DNA from: Rotaria sp. Silwood1
Lineage: Eukaryota > Rotifera > Eurotatoria > Philodinida > Philodinidae
Direction: 5' to 3'
NCBI GenBank assembly: GCA_905250075.1
Contig: CAJNOP010000002.1
Location: forward strand, 1,493,867 to 1,557,866
Length of the DNA: 64,000 nt
Shown: piece after piece, positions 63,701 to 64,000 of the stretch
Position numbering within the stretch: the stretch's first letter is position 1
Layout of the letters: every line of letters begins with the position of its first letter
Translations under genes and position numbers: made by a program
The notes under the pieces: generated by a model
Database searches by the model: none
What the model was told of the DNA's origin: nothing
Seen by the model: only the letters and a program-made list of their open reading frames with translations

Positions 63701-64000
63701 CTCGACGACGTAAGTAGAGATTGAGAACTCTTACAAGAACATACATTAAAAAAAACTGTTCATTGATGCATCGTGTACCGCAACATTGAAGATAATCTTC
63801 CATTAGTCTTAGATAAAAGTTTGGTGATTCATTCTTTTGTTCATTTATTTTCGTCTCAGAGTTTTCAATTACAACACACGATTAAGTGTATTTGTTTTTC
63901 GAAATTCCTTCAATGTTTTTTGTGTATTTTCTTTTGAATTAATATCGTTATCAATAAATTTTGATCTCAGTTCAATAATTAATTCCTTTTTTTTTTGTTT
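57724..64000 (+). CDS. USP24: USP24 deubiquitinase, 5' part (continues past window)
   Basis: The N-terminal portion of a giant ubiquitin-specific protease. Exons placed in phase: 57724-57827, 57878-58148, 58401-58554, 60987-61040, 61102-61169, 61223-61609, 62550-62690, 62755-62913, 62975-63095 and 63162-63265. After a short Ser-rich start there is a UBA-type domain (MEDHIQSLISMGFIDRDINR...ALIKANNDISEAVTILTSS). The armadillo-like scaffold follows and tracks human USP24: WSIPYKREEALGQCLL, FMEDLIPEAFRKLQ, FNAKMNSLKE, VISEWIIENSILSKALEGNID, EDIQTIWKMQ. The protease domain lies beyond the window, so activity cannot be judged. After 63265 only intron is visible to the edge. Introns of 2.4 kb (58555-60986) and 0.94 kb (61610-62549) contrast with others of 50-250 nt. 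Confidence 0.93.
58555..60986. other. Long USP24 intron (2.4 kb)
   Basis: No gene or RNA was recognised. A small stem (caacagg...cctgttg) occurs near 59515-59545. The region around 59200-59360 is less AT-rich than its surroundings. No long inverted repeat was found by eye, unlike the TRPM, Ly6 and SEC24 introns. Confidence 0.4.
61610..62549. other. USP24 intron with GC-richer palindromic patch
   Basis: A 940-bp intron. From about 62230 to 62500 it is clearly less AT-rich than neighbouring DNA. That stretch includes the perfect 16-bp palindrome at 62423-62438 and a separate ccggct / agccgg pair (near 62287 and 62328). A decayed insertion is likely. Confidence 0.45.
62423..62438. repeat. Perfect 16-bp palindrome
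   Basis: cggactagctagtccg, self-complementary over all 16 bases, within the GC-richer patch of the USP24 intron. Confidence 0.75.

Overview
This is a nuclear segment of an animal genome. It is AT-rich, has no prokaryotic operon structure, and carries multi-exon genes with GT-AG introns that are either very short (about 45-100 bp) or 0.6-2.4 kb. Metazoan proteins (SKI8/WDR61, RNF7, a TRPM-type channel, BAF, SEC24, an Ig-superfamily receptor, USP24) sit next to intron-free genes of bacterial type. That mix, the intron sizes and the protein divergence fit a bdelloid rotifer best (inference; no species-specific marker was found).

Layout. 983-2397 (-) SKI8/WDR61. 3164-3871 (-) intronless peptide deformylase, divergent from 4355-5593 (+) intronless D-serine dehydratase-like enzyme. 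5699-6100 (-) RNF7/RBX2. 6409-18829 (-) a TRPM-family channel with two candidate alternative last exons and several long introns. 19404-22723 (+) three closely packed genes: two BAF paralogues and a Ly6/LU protein, with about 130 bp gaps. 24568-26301 (-) an arrestin-fold protein with an N-terminal membrane anchor. 31568-38826 (-) SEC24. 42085-43006 (-) a decayed array of leucine-rich-repeat exons. 46005-48705 (-) a tandem-BRCT protein. 49113-54497 (-) a single-pass Ig-superfamily receptor. 57724 to beyond the right edge (+) the 5' part of USP24.

The genes do not form one pathway; it is an ordinary mixed neighbourhood (mRNA quality control, ubiquitin ligation and deubiquitination, COPII transport, chromatin, signalling). 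The main unexplained structure is in the long introns. At least five hold 0.3-0.7 kb inverted-repeat (foldback) DNA with diverged arms, which appears to be why they are long. The other leads are the possibly lumenal arrestin, the alternative TRPM C-termini, the BAF-BAF-Ly6 cluster that may be a trans-spliced operon, the LRR-exon array with a 141-bp period, and two apparently bacterial genes side by side.

All homology calls come from reading translated sequence by eye; no database search was run. Exon borders were placed by GT-AG and reading phase where stated and are otherwise approximate.
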